Of a stretch of 64,000 bases of DNA, positions 7,055 to 15,979 are shown piece after piece (position 1 is the first letter of the stretch; each line of letters starts with the position of its first letter). The position numbers and the translations under genes were made by a program. Where the stretch lies: contig NZ_JAHYSS010000007.1 of the NCBI RefSeq assembly GCF_019802255.1, forward strand, positions 1 to 64,000. Direction: 5' to 3'. The DNA comes from Pedobacter polysacchareus. Lineage in GTDB: Bacteria > Bacteroidota > Bacteroidia > Sphingobacteriales > Sphingobacteriaceae. The notes under the pieces are model-generated. The model had not been told where the DNA came from. It ran no database searches and saw nothing but the letters and a program-made list of their open reading frames with translations.

Positions 7055-7525
7055 ATGAAAAAGGAAGATGTAATAAAAGTCGTTGCCATTATCATTTCCT
7101 GTCTATTCGTATATGCAGGATTGAGCAAATTGGCAGATTACGAAAAATCGAGTTTGGAAATGGTTAACCAGGTATTCCCAAATTGGATAGCGTCCATTCT
7201 TATCTGGTTGATACCAGCAATTGAGTTGACATTAGCTGCTCTGCTAGTTATCCAGGTTACACGTAAAAAAGCCTTATGGGCATCTTTAATTCTGTTGTCC
7301 CTATTTTCAGTTTACATCGCAGTGGTAATGACAGGTATTTTTGGCAAGGTTCCATGTAGCTGCGGTGGAATTTTGAAAAACATGAGCTACGGGACACATC
7401 TAATTTTCAACCTCTTCTTTGTATTACTCATCTCATTGGGTCTTGCATTTGACAATGGTTGGACAGCATATAACAGATTGTTAAACCTAAAAAAAAGAAA
7501 GGGTTCCATACAAAGCAGTGTTTAG
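7055..7525 (+). CDS. MauE/DoxX-family redox-associated membrane protein
   Basis: A 156-residue integral membrane protein with four hydrophobic segments (about residues 8-24, 44-68, 74-97 and 112-135). The loop before the last helix reads FGKVPCSCGGILKNMSYGTHL; the paired cysteines in VPCSCGG are typical of the MauE branch, whose members support disulfide formation or electron transfer across the inner membrane. The second-segment cysteine ISCLFVYAGLSKL and the FVYAGLSKLADYEKS signature also match. It precedes a small secreted two-cysteine protein and lies in the same cargo as a TlpA-like thioredoxin, which suggests that it passes electrons to periplasmic thiol chemistry. Confidence 0.75.
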   Translation: MKKEDVIKVVAIIISCLFVYAGLSKLADYEKSSLEMVNQVFPNWIASILIWLIPAIELTLAALLVIQVTRKKALWASLILLSLFSVYIAVVMTGIFGKVPCSCGGILKNMSYGTHLIFNLFFVLLISLGLAFDNGWTAYNRLLNLKKRKGSIQSSV

Positions 7526-7659
7526 GTCATACGGCAGAACCAGGGTTTTATCTGCAAAATGAAAACTTATTAAATCATCCCGAAGACCTGAAACCCTAGC
7601 GGTCCGAAAGAAAAAACCTGTCGCACTAAAAAAAATGTGCAACAACAAAAATTACAATT

Positions 7660-7998
7660 ATGGAAAAATTTAAAAATGCGCTTAAAAGCGTGAATATCTT
7701 CGGATTATCTGCAATTTTACTTGTATCGGTCTTAACATTTGGCTTTAAAGCAGATAGTAAAACAAACAACAGTAAAGCAACCAGATATTGGTATTATAAT
7801 AGTACAAGTAATGATCCTGCACAATTTAAAGTTGCAACTAATTACGCAACCAGTAATAACTCTGAAGCATGTGTAGTAAATGCAGAACGTCCGTGCAAAA
7901 TTTTTGTTAATGCAGACAATGCAACTCAATTACAAAGTATTTTGACACCGTTGACCCCAGATGACATATCTGATATGTCAGAAGGCCACAAACAATAG
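7660..7998 (+). CDS. Small secreted two-cysteine protein, DUF6520-like
   Basis: A 112-residue protein with a hydrophobic N-terminal signal (FGLSAILLVSVLTFGFKA, residues 14-31). The mature part has the layout I associate with DUF6520 proteins of Bacteroidota: an aromatic start (RYWYYNSTSNDPAQFKV), a polar middle, then EACVVNAERPCKIFVNAD with two cysteines seven positions apart. Function is unknown. It follows the MauE-like gene by 134 bases, in which TGTCGCAC and GTGCAACA form an imperfect inverted repeat just before the gene. The two cysteines could be the substrate of the neighbouring redox proteins; this is inference. Assignment to DUF6520 is from pattern memory. Confidence 0.6.
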   Translation: MEKFKNALKSVNIFGLSAILLVSVLTFGFKADSKTNNSKATRYWYYNSTSNDPAQFKVATNYATSNNSEACVVNAERPCKIFVNADNATQLQSILTPLTPDDISDMSEGHKQ

Positions 7999-8013
7999 GA
8001 ATATCAAGTAACA

Positions 8014-8043
8014 ACATAGTCGGAAATATTCTTCCGACTATGT
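8014..8043. terminator. Bidirectional terminator between convergent cargo genes
   Basis: ACATAGTCGGAA (8014-8025) pairs perfectly with TTCCGACTATGT (8032-8043) around a six-base loop. It lies between the end of the small secreted gene (plus) and the end of the SusD-like gene (minus). Confidence 0.75.
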
Positions 8044-8062
8044 TATGATTAGACTTTTATTT

Positions 8063-9421
8063 TCATCTTGGATTCTGCTGCATACCAGATAAAGTAATGA
8101 CATCTTCAGGTAGTGGCAAGGCAAAACGAATGCTATTCGGAATTAGTGTATAATCCTGCCCATTAATTTGCCTACTCAATTTGATATTTGCACCATCCTT
8201 GTTTAACCGACGGATATCAAACCACCTCAATCCGCGCATCAGCAATTCTTTTCTTCTTTCTGTTAATATTAGTTGCAAGGCATATTGTTTGTCCGTTGTT
8301 TTAAAAGGCACAAAAGTTCCTGTTTTCCATCTTTTTGATAATAACAAATTTAAATCATTTATCGCTTCAGAAATATTACCGGATCTTGCAAAACATTCTG
8401 ACCGATTTAAAAGCATTTCATCACTAGTTATTCCCGTAAAACGTCCTGAGCTACCCGTATAATTACCCTTAAAAGTAAAGCTACCATCTGAGTTGGCCTT
8501 AAAAAATATTTTATTTCTAAGATCATTCGAATCGTAAGATTGTACAAGAGTTAGACTAATTTTAGCCCTACTGGCATTTAATACATCGGGAGTTGACATT
8601 GCTTGGTAAAATATGACTTCAATGTTTCCATCTTTAATAGGAAATGAAGCCGAAGCATTCAGAATATTATAGTCAAGTAAAGCATTGTGTAGTTGTAAAC
8701 AAGAATCCGCGTAAAGACCTGCATTTGCATATTGGCCCATTGCCAAAAATGTCCTTGAAAGAAGTCCATATGCGGCTGCTTTAGATGGCCTAGTTTGACT
8801 GAGAGGTTTTATAGGAAGTAGTGAAATTGACGATTGCAAATCAGTTATTATCTGGTTATAGGTTTGTTCTACGCTTACACGTTCTGATTTACCATTAAAG
8901 TCTGGGTCTAAACGTAGTGGAAGTCCCAAGTCTTTACTTCTTGTTTGTTCATCGTATGGTACAGACCAAGTCTGAACTGCATCGAGATAACGTGAAGCCC
9001 TAAAAACAAGAGCCTGACCTTTTAAATTATTCCACTCGTTTGATCTTTCAATTTTCTGTAAGTTATCGAGAACTGAAGTTGCTATATAAATAGCTTTATA
9101 ACAAGAACTCCAATCGTTGCCGTTGTAACCAATATCAAATAAATTATCCTTTTCCCAGGTATACATTCTTTTATTAAATATGCTAGGAAGTGCTGTGTAA
9201 TCAGCGCCTGTTAAGTAATAATCATCAGCGCTGGTTTCCCCTGCGGCTGAAAACTTAGTATTCATAAAATTATAATTGTCTAGTAGGGCTTGAAGTGCAT
9301 TCATTGTTGAGGGAACTACCAACTTTTTATCTGATTTCTCTTCTAAAAACTTTTTGCATCCAGTACAACAAGAGACTGTTATAAACATCAATATGATTGT
9401 TTTAAAGTGTGTGTTTTTCAT
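8063..9421 (-). CDS. SusD/RagB-family outer-membrane lipoprotein
   Basis: A 452-residue protein. A lipoprotein signal ends at the lipobox TGCKKFLEEKSDKK (cysteine near residue 22), followed by the typical SusD opening LVVPSTMNALQALLDNYN. Later blocks such as RASRYLDAVQTWSVPYDE, AAAYGLLSRTFLAMGQYANA and LLMRGLRWFDIRRLN are family hallmarks; the last lies near the C-terminus. SusD proteins cap a SusC channel and bind the ligand at the cell surface. It is 11 bases downstream of the SusC-like gene, clearly one operon with it. The ligand cannot be read from sequence, and the adjoining thioredoxin-like and two-cysteine proteins argue against assuming a glycan. Confidence 0.88.
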   Translation of the reverse strand: MKNTHFKTIILMFITVSCCTGCKKFLEEKSDKKLVVPSTMNALQALLDNYNFMNTKFSAAGETSADDYYLTGADYTALPSIFNKRMYTWEKDNLFDIGYNGNDWSSCYKAIYIATSVLDNLQKIERSNEWNNLKGQALVFRASRYLDAVQTWSVPYDEQTRSKDLGLPLRLDPDFNGKSERVSVEQTYNQIITDLQSSISLLPIKPLSQTRPSKAAAYGLLSRTFLAMGQYANAGLYADSCLQLHNALLDYNILNASASFPIKDGNIEVIFYQAMSTPDVLNASRAKISLTLVQSYDSNDLRNKIFFKANSDGSFTFKGNYTGSSGRFTGITSDEMLLNRSECFARSGNISEAINDLNLLLSKRWKTGTFVPFKTTDKQYALQLILTERRKELLMRGLRWFDIRRLNKDGANIKLSRQINGQDYTLIPNSIRFALPLPEDVITLSGMQQNPR

Positions 9422-9432
9422 AATATTTTAAA

Positions 9433-12400
9433 TTAAAAGCTACCTTTTATTCCAACAGAATATGTCCTTGGATTAACAATAGGATACAATCCATAGTTAA
9501 AATCTGGATCGATACCTAATTTATTTGCACGCCACAAAATGCCTACATTACTAATGCTTCCGTACACCTGAAGGCTTTTGAAAGGAATATGGCGCCATTG
9601 CTTTTTATCAATTTCATAATTAATAGTTATATATTGTAAGCGAATATGATCAGCTTTTTCAACGAGTACTTCTGAGCCACTGTAAAAATTATCTCTAGCA
9701 TTATCATTTGGATAGATTAATGAGGGTACATCAGTTAGGTTTTCATCGCCCTTCTTTTGCCAACGGTTGGCGTAATCACTATGACCTTGCCAGTCATTAA
9801 ATAATGATGTATAATTAATAGAATTACGTCTGAAATAATAACCCAGTTTATAAACTAAACTAAAATTTAAAGAAACATTCTGGTACCTTATGGTGTTGAC
9901 AAATGATCCGAATTTAGTTGGCAATGCTGACCCAAAATACCTAAGGTCAGAAACCTTAGTACCACTGCTGGTAATTGCAGTATAATCTTTGCTTATCTGT
10001 CCACTTAAATAACCGCGTGGATCTCCTGTTTGAGGATCAAGCCCCGACCATCTATAAGCAAAAATAGAGTACACAGGATAGCCCTTTAGTCCTGATATAG
10101 GAAACACGGAGGTGTTGGTAATAAAGTTGCTTCCTTGTAACGAACTTAAATAATAATCGGTGATTTCATCCTTGTAAAAACTAAAGTTCAATAAAGACGA
10201 CCATTTGATCATTCCTGTCGTATTTATCGTTCGCAATTCAAGGTCAATACCATGACCATTCATACTCGCAACATTTTTTACAATTTGAGTACCGACTCCG
10301 GCTGTATAATCAATTAATGCGGTACCAAAAAGGTTTAAGCCGCGTTTCTTAAAGTATTCAAGACTTCCAGTAACTCTGTCATGATTTGATTTAAAATCCA
10401 GGGCGATATTGAACATTTTTGAGGTTTCCCATTTCAGTTCTGGATTATAGTAATTTCTAAAACTAGCAAATGGTGTATTGGTATACAATGAATTGCTACC
10501 ACCATAAGCTATGGTACTTACTGCTACCATTGACGGATCAATATTCCCACTAAAACCATAGGTTGCCCTCAATTTCAAGTACGGAAGTATTTTTGACAGA
10601 TAGAACTTTTCCTCAGAAAGATTCCAGCTTACTCCCGCTGACCAAAATGGGTTCCATTGATCATTAGTTTTTAACCCAAATAAATTAGAGGCGTCTCGTC
10701 GACCACTAAGTGATAGACTATATCTCGATTTATATGTATATGCAACGTTCGAAAAATAGGATATGTAACGTGTGGTTCTATCACTTATATCTGTATTTGC
10801 AGGTATAGTAGCTGTTCCTCCACTCACGAAATCAGGAAATTGAGTCATATAATCGACGTTTCCATATGTAAGTAAATCGTTGTCGTACCCATAAAAGCGA
10901 TTAAGATAACCGGAGTTATGTGCAGACCGCATTTCCCATCCTCCAATTGCTGATAAATTATGTAAATCCCAAGTTTGATCAATGTTAAGCTGCCCCCTTA
11001 AACTTTGTGACTGAAGAAGTTGGTTGTTCACATCAAGGATACCCCCAATAGGAATCGGAAAGATAACATTGCCAGAAGACACCTCCTGGGCATACCTGTT
11101 TACCAAATTACGGGCAGAATAGCTATTGGGGGCAGATAAGTTTCTGACAGTGTTTTCCTGTCGTTCGTATTGATATTTGATGTCAGCACTGAAACCTGGA
11201 ATAATTTGGTAATTTAATCCTGTATTGATCAAAACATCTGTAATGTTTGTTTTTTCAGTATTAAACTTGTAATCTTCCAATGGATAATACTGCCAATTCA
11301 AAAGCTTCCCATTGCCTGCCGAAAATTTATAATCTTGATTGTAATCTTTGATTACTGGCAAAGCAATTCCGTTATCGTCAGCGATCTTTGTATATGGAAG
11401 AAACGATATTCCATTTGAGGTAATATTGCCATATCCAGTTTTTCCGCTTGATATAGAGCTTTGTGTATATTGTATTGCTGATAATAATTGAAGGTTTTTA
11501 ACAGGTTTATATGTATTTTGGAATCTAAGATTTAATCGATCAATTGTTATACTTAGGTTGTTTAGATCTTTGTCATAGCCAGCAAATGTAGACCATGCTA
11601 GTTTTTCTGTACCGCCTTTAAGGTTTAATGCATATTGTTGGGAAAGGGAGTGGCGATACATATATTTATTAAGATCATTACGAATGTCATTTTCGCGAAG
11701 CACATTTATTTGTTTATTGGCTTCATCACCAGAAATGCTTCCACTTAATTGTTTTAAAAGTATCTCAACTACTGGGGACAAAACTCGCTTATTGGGGTCA
11801 TTGATCCAGTTATCGTAATAATTATTTTTAAATAAAAGTTGTTCAACATCAATAAAATTAGGTGAAGAAATCTGTCTTATGTAAGAAAGATCCGGTTTCG
11901 TACCAATGGTAATGTTAGCATTAAAATCAATTGATAAGGGATGATTATATCTACCCTTTTTTGTAGTGATAACGATGACACCATTTCCTGCTCTTGCGCC
12001 CCAAATAGAAGCAGCGGCTGCGTCTTTCAGTATACTAATATTTTCTACTTGGTTTGGATTGATATTATTGATATCGCCATCGTAAGGGAAGTTATCTACT
12101 ATAATTAATGCGCTTTTTGGGCCATTGATCGTGCTTAAGCCCCGTATCAATATGTTCCCTGTACCATTTGTTCCTTTGTCAACTGTTATCCCACTAGCTA
12201 CTGCCGATAACCTGCTCATGATATCTGGGCTTATTTGTTGGTTGAATAAATTATTATCCACAGAAGTAAACGACCCTGTTGAACGCTCTTTTGGGATTGT
12301 TTGGTAACCTGTAGATACTTCGACTTCTTTAAGGTCTACTGTTAATGGATACAATTTGAGTTTTAATAAATGTGTGATTGGTAACCTTAATTGCATTTCA

Positions 12401-12636
12401 AGTTTTTTGAATCCGATGGATGATACAATTATGGTAACAGTATCTTTCAAGTTATCGAAGAAAAATATGCCATTTCGATCAGAACTAACTGTCAGCAAGG
12501 TGCCCTTTAATTGAATAGTTATACCATGTAAGGGTTTTTCATCCTCAGCCGATATTACTTGCCCACTAAATTTATACTGTGCAAACAAGCTAGTAACACT
12601 AAACATCATGATAATGGTAAATAGTTTCGTTTTCAT
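9433..12636 (-). CDS. SusC/RagA-family TonB-linked outer-membrane transporter
   Basis: A 1067-residue protein: signal peptide (MKTKLFTIIMMFSVTSLFAQ), carboxypeptidase-like beta domain (FSGQVISAEDEKPLHGITIQLKG), TonB plug (SALIIVDNFPYDGDINNINPNQVENI, then ISILKDAAAASIWGARAGNGVIVITTKKG), and a long beta-barrel ending in aromatic GIKGSF. There is no N-terminal STN domain, so it should not signal to a FecR-type anti-sigma factor, unlike the second SusC here. It is the first SusCD gene after the TlpA-like gene, 18 bases downstream. Together with its SusD it imports an unknown ligand using TonB energy. Confidence 0.9.
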   Translation of the reverse strand: MKTKLFTIIMMFSVTSLFAQYKFSGQVISAEDEKPLHGITIQLKGTLLTVSSDRNGIFFFDNLKDTVTIIVSSIGFKKLEMQLRLPITHLLKLKLYPLTVDLKEVEVSTGYQTIPKERSTGSFTSVDNNLFNQQISPDIMSRLSAVASGITVDKGTNGTGNILIRGLSTINGPKSALIIVDNFPYDGDINNINPNQVENISILKDAAAASIWGARAGNGVIVITTKKGRYNHPLSIDFNANITIGTKPDLSYIRQISSPNFIDVEQLLFKNNYYDNWINDPNKRVLSPVVEILLKQLSGSISGDEANKQINVLRENDIRNDLNKYMYRHSLSQQYALNLKGGTEKLAWSTFAGYDKDLNNLSITIDRLNLRFQNTYKPVKNLQLLSAIQYTQSSISSGKTGYGNITSNGISFLPYTKIADDNGIALPVIKDYNQDYKFSAGNGKLLNWQYYPLEDYKFNTEKTNITDVLINTGLNYQIIPGFSADIKYQYERQENTVRNLSAPNSYSARNLVNRYAQEVSSGNVIFPIPIGGILDVNNQLLQSQSLRGQLNIDQTWDLHNLSAIGGWEMRSAHNSGYLNRFYGYDNDLLTYGNVDYMTQFPDFVSGGTATIPANTDISDRTTRYISYFSNVAYTYKSRYSLSLSGRRDASNLFGLKTNDQWNPFWSAGVSWNLSEEKFYLSKILPYLKLRATYGFSGNIDPSMVAVSTIAYGGSNSLYTNTPFASFRNYYNPELKWETSKMFNIALDFKSNHDRVTGSLEYFKKRGLNLFGTALIDYTAGVGTQIVKNVASMNGHGIDLELRTINTTGMIKWSSLLNFSFYKDEITDYYLSSLQGSNFITNTSVFPISGLKGYPVYSIFAYRWSGLDPQTGDPRGYLSGQISKDYTAITSSGTKVSDLRYFGSALPTKFGSFVNTIRYQNVSLNFSLVYKLGYYFRRNSINYTSLFNDWQGHSDYANRWQKKGDENLTDVPSLIYPNDNARDNFYSGSEVLVEKADHIRLQYITINYEIDKKQWRHIPFKSLQVYGSISNVGILWRANKLGIDPDFNYGLYPIVNPRTYSVGIKGSF

Positions 12637-12654
12637 GTTAAATATTTTGTTGGA

Positions 12655-14040
12655 TTAAAGTGGTTTTGGAATAGAGATGATATTTGAAGGTTGATTTGGC
12701 TTCTCAGATAGAATTAACATCGGAATTACTCTGAAATTTTCTTTTAATTGTAAATCATATTTATCCAAATCAGTATTTAGTTCAGTAAGATCGCGACCAC
12801 CCGAAAGTTCTATATCGATATTCCATTGATAGTTTGTTTCATCGACAACAGGAAGTGTGATTTCCTTTAAGGAATTTAGCTCGTTGACCAGATACGAAAT
12901 CGGACAATTTTGAAGTTTTGCTGGTTTGTTATAGAATAAAGTATTTACAATAGCTCCGCCAGCCGTTTTTAGTTGGTTATTTTGTTTTGTTTTCAACAAA
13001 GTATAGCAACGTACCAGACGATTTTCAATTTTCCCGACATAACCACTATACCTATTCAGATCTTGCAACATGTAGCTGTAAAGAGAATCGGCTTCTATAA
13101 TAGGGACAATAAAATCGTAACTATATTGATTTTCTAAATCGTACTTTCCATCTTTAAAGCGTCCAGTTATGAGCGTAGTGTCGGCAACATTTAGTATCAG
13201 ATGCTTTTTACTATAATGACCACCAGCTTTCCTAAAAATCTGTCGAGCTACTGCTTCATATATTTGCATTAAAGATGAGTTGGTTAAAACTCTACCATAA
13301 ACGATGTCGTCTTTTGTTCTTAGACGACTACCATTTGGTAATCCTGGATTTGCTGACTTAGTAAAAATTGAATAATGAAGCAAATTATTATATGATAGAT
13401 AGTTTTCAGAAAGAAATAAGGGTTGTTGTATATTAATTGATAATTTCTCCTTGAAGTGATTACCTTTTCCACTTAATATTTGTGTAATATTTTGTTCTGT
13501 AAACTCTTCAACTCCAGTGATCGCGGCAACCTTGCCTTCTTGATCAATCCAGACAATATGTGGGATTCCATTATGAGGAAATAATTCCCTCAGTATTTTA
13601 TCATCTACAGCTGTAGTGATATTAACGGTTCTTCCTCTAGTGGTTGAATGTGATATAAGAAATTTCTTGACAGTTTCTTCATCCTGCGAAGTCGATGCTA
13701 AAATTTGAATTTTTCCTGCGAATTTTTTTTGAAAATCTTCCATTTTAGGGAAGTTTTTTATACAGGAGCTGCACCAGGTTGCCCAAAAATCGATTATTAA
13801 AAGCTTGCCTTTAAAGTCCGAAATCTTTGCAGATTTTGTTTTGTAATTATGGATATTAGTAATAGTAATATCTGGAACTTGTTGACCAATCTGTATACCT
13901 TTAGTAGTAACATCAACAGATTTATTGTCTTGTGCTTTAACACTATAACACCCTGAAATAAGGGTAAAGAGATAGATAAAAATATATGTGTGTTTGTTGG
14001 GGAAAGGCAATACCAATCCCATACGATCTATATCGTTCAT
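12655..14040 (-). CDS. TlpA-like thioredoxin fused to a DUF3738-like domain
   Basis: A 461-residue exported protein. A hydrophobic signal (YIFIYLFTLISGCYSVKAQ) is followed by a redoxin domain (residues 50-190) with the active site FWATWCSSCIKNFP (CxxC near 94-97) and the cis-proline loop NGIPHIVWID. The second half ends PVVDETNYQWNIDIEL, then DLTELNTDLDKYDLQL, then VIPMLILSEKP, which fits the DUF3738 pattern. Such fusions are common in SusCD loci of this phylum. It heads the operon TlpA-SusC-SusD; the MauE-like protein across the terminator could supply its electrons. Start at 14040 is chosen; a second ATG at 14022 would shorten the leader. Confidence 0.75.
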   Translation of the reverse strand: MNDIDRMGLVLPFPNKHTYIFIYLFTLISGCYSVKAQDNKSVDVTTKGIQIGQQVPDITITNIHNYKTKSAKISDFKGKLLIIDFWATWCSSCIKNFPKMEDFQKKFAGKIQILASTSQDEETVKKFLISHSTTRGRTVNITTAVDDKILRELFPHNGIPHIVWIDQEGKVAAITGVEEFTEQNITQILSGKGNHFKEKLSINIQQPLFLSENYLSYNNLLHYSIFTKSANPGLPNGSRLRTKDDIVYGRVLTNSSLMQIYEAVARQIFRKAGGHYSKKHLILNVADTTLITGRFKDGKYDLENQYSYDFIVPIIEADSLYSYMLQDLNRYSGYVGKIENRLVRCYTLLKTKQNNQLKTAGGAIVNTLFYNKPAKLQNCPISYLVNELNSLKEITLPVVDETNYQWNIDIELSGGRDLTELNTDLDKYDLQLKENFRVIPMLILSEKPNQPSNIISIPKPL

Positions 14041-14067
14041 TTTTTTTGATTAATTTTAGGATTTAAT

Positions 14068-14159
14068 ACTAGGTAGGTTTGATTAAAAAGATAAAGCAAG
14101 GTGACGGCGATCCCCCCCTGGTTAAGGATACCGCCACCCGCTATTATTAACTACCTAGT
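14068..14159. promoter_or_regulatory. Nested inverted repeats upstream of the TlpA-SusCD operon (structure 1)
   Basis: An outer stem ACTAGGTAG (14068-14076) with CTACCTAGT (14151-14159) encloses an inner imperfect hairpin from GGTG (14100-14103) to CACC (14135-14138), continued by CGG/CCG and ATCC/GGAT. It begins 28 bases before the TlpA-like start and so may be in that operon's leader. The 462-base gap 14041-14502 holds this and two further hairpins but no credible gene. Confidence 0.45.
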
Positions 14160-14185
14160 CAGGTGCTTTGATTATAAGCTTATAG

Positions 14186-14222
14186 CGGTTTTTATTTGAG
14201 CAACATTGCTCAATTAAAACCG
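14186..14222. promoter_or_regulatory. Strong hairpin upstream of the TlpA-SusCD operon (structure 2)
   Basis: TTGAGCAA (14196-14203) pairs with TTGCTCAA (14206-14213) across CA. CGGTTTT (14186-14192) pairs with AAAACCG (14216-14222). It could terminate transcription or act as an RNA structure in a long 5' leader of the minus-strand operon. Confidence 0.5.
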
Positions 14223-14245
14223 TTGGATATAAAGAAACCCATATC

Positions 14246-14316
14246 GGCGCAGGTCTCTTTTGCTCATTTCTGAGTTCTGAAAAACCGACTCTTAGGTACA
14301 AAAGAGTACCTGCGCC
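14246..14316. promoter_or_regulatory. Long-stem hairpin upstream of the TlpA-SusCD operon (structure 3)
   Basis: GGCGCAGGTCTCTTTTG (14246-14262) pairs with CAAAAGAGTACCTGCGCC (14299-14316) with one unpaired base. A competing small hairpin GGTAC-AAAAGA-GTACC (14295-14310) lies inside the right arm, so two alternative folds are possible. Confidence 0.5.
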
Positions 14317-14502
14317 CAAAAAGGGTGTTAGTTGAATTTTATTTAACATATCTCAAATTTCTAGTGTTTTTCAGAACCTTGAAACGAGAATATGTTCATT
14401 AACATGATGTTACAACACGAATATAATGAATATTACGCAATACTCAAAACTTTCTCTAAAATAACCTTTAATGCGTTTTAAATATTCCATTATTTGTTGA
14501 CG

Positions 14503-15024
14503 ATGCATAAAAGAGGTATAATACAAAAGGTAGGGGATAATTTATTTTACTTAAAAAAGTCTGCTAACGTATCTTTTGAAAAAATTGCATTAGCCACTGA
14601 TATATCACTTTCACATGTTAGAAATGCTTGTAGTGGGGAGGCCAACATAACAATCGCCTATTTAGAAAAATTTGCAGCCTTTTTTGGGGTGGCGGAAGCT
14701 GATCTTGTCTCTGAAACCAAAAATTTTCCTAGTAAAGAAAGCTTACAAAAGAATATTCAAAAGTATTTACTAGACAAAGGATTCTCAACAACTTTTAATT
14801 TTAAAGAGTTAGGTCCAACCATATTGGTGGAAAATTACCTCCTAAATTCGTCAGCAAAACAACCAGTTTATGCATTTCAGATTAAAGAAGCTATAAATAT
14901 CCAACATCAAACAAAATACAAAACAAATGATATTTCAAGAGTTCTAAATAATCTATCAGAACAAGGGATGCTTACTAAAACAGATACAGGTAATCCGAAA
15001 AAACCAAAATACCATTTAAATTAG
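14503..15024 (+). CDS. XRE-type helix-turn-helix regulator with C-terminal winged-helix-like part
   Basis: A 173-residue protein from the ATG at 14503 (a TTG at 14494 would add three residues). Residues 5-60 form a lambda-repressor-like domain (VSFEKIALATDISLSHVRNACSGEANITIAYLEKFAAFFGV). The C-terminal part (QIKEAINIQHQTKYKTNDISRVLNNLSEQGML, then PKKPKYHLN) resembles a winged helix that senses or binds DNA. It ends four bases into the convergent nucleotidyltransferase-HEPN gene. It may regulate that operon or the divergent TlpA operon; neither can be decided here. Confidence 0.65.
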   Translation: MHKRGIIQKVGDNLFYLKKSANVSFEKIALATDISLSHVRNACSGEANITIAYLEKFAAFFGVAEADLVSETKNFPSKESLQKNIQKYLLDKGFSTTFNFKELGPTILVENYLLNSSAKQPVYAFQIKEAINIQHQTKYKTNDISRVLNNLSEQGMLTKTDTGNPKKPKYHLN

Positions 15025-15905
15025 GCAATAGACTCTGAGCGATAGTTTTCAATGCGCTCCAGACACATTTTTCTTGTAATTTCTATCATTTTGCCAATAC
15101 GGAGATTTAACTCTTGAACATCATGAAGTGAAATCTCATATTCTTTTTTATACTTACCACCAATGTAAGCACGATTTAATAGATCAAATAAATTTCGTTC
15201 ATAACTATCACGGTATTTGGTCGGAAAGATTTGGTCAAGTTCTTCAGAATAACCTTTTACTGACCTTCTATATTTCAATAGGTTATGTAACTTTGGCTTA
15301 TTCCCAGTAAACACCAACAAAATTGTACTGTACAAAGACTCAATTGTGTTAAACAAATTCCAGGCTGTTAAACTCTGTCGAGTATTCCTTTCCATGTTTC
15401 TCTGTAATGAGTTCTGAGCGCTTGCATAATGTTCTTCTGCATTGAAAAGCCAATAGTCATAATACTCAACTGAATTTTGTAACATTTGAGCCATCGAAAT
15501 CGGCTTTGGTTCTCTTAAAGTTGTTTTCCCTAGATCGTATAATAAAATCCCCTCATTATAAACAGGAACCATAAAATAATCGCCCTTTTCTAACAGTTGA
15601 TTGATATGGTCTATGTCATACATGAAAAAATTAATATCTGGTCTAACCTTTAACCTCTTTTCCAGCTCATTTTCCAGTTCAAACTCTTTGATGTTTGTTT
15701 TATTAGTGATTATGATTAAATCATAATCACTAATATAGTAGTACTTAATCCCGCCTTTTATGTAAACGTCTTCGACGTATGCATTTTTCACATAGCTTCC
15801 ATAAAGAATAATCTTATCTGGATTGACAAATTCCTTAATAACTTCTACAATGCTATTTATCTCATTTATCTTAGCTTCTGGCAAATCCGGGAGAGTTATT
15901 TTCAT
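15021..15905 (-). CDS. Nucleotidyltransferase-HEPN fusion protein
   Basis: A 294-residue protein with two parts. Residues 25-125 are a minimal nucleotidyltransferase: the GS motif in IILYGSYVKNAY, then SDYDLIIIT with both metal-binding aspartates. About ten extra residues (DVYIKGGIKYYY) lie between the motifs, an arrangement I associate with Bacteroidota members. Residues 145-290 are a HEPN helical bundle (YYDYWLFNAEEHYASAQNSL, then NLFNTIESLYSTILLVFTGNKPKLHNLLKYR). In two-gene systems HEPN RNases are silenced by nucleotidyltransferase antitoxins; here both are in one chain. It is the last gene of a five-gene minus-strand operon. An RNA-targeting toxin/antitoxin or defence role is inference. 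Confidence 0.7.
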   Translation of the reverse strand: MKITLPDLPEAKINEINSIVEVIKEFVNPDKIILYGSYVKNAYVEDVYIKGGIKYYYISDYDLIIITNKTNIKEFELENELEKRLKVRPDINFFMYDIDHINQLLEKGDYFMVPVYNEGILLYDLGKTTLREPKPISMAQMLQNSVEYYDYWLFNAEEHYASAQNSLQRNMERNTRQSLTAWNLFNTIESLYSTILLVFTGNKPKLHNLLKYRRSVKGYSEELDQIFPTKYRDSYERNLFDLLNRAYIGGKYKKEYEISLHDVQELNLRIGKMIEITRKMCLERIENYRSESIA

Positions 15906-15979
15906 ACCATAAAGATACTGAATTGGTCACAGAAAATAAAGGAGACCCATTTTTGGAATAAATGCAGATAGACTGAAAG

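Noticed and set aside
14155..14349. A 64-codon minus-strand ORF in the gap upstream of the TlpA operon
   Set aside because: It runs through two strong hairpins whose arms dictate its sequence, and the product has no recognisable features. The frame is probably a by-product of the inverted repeats.
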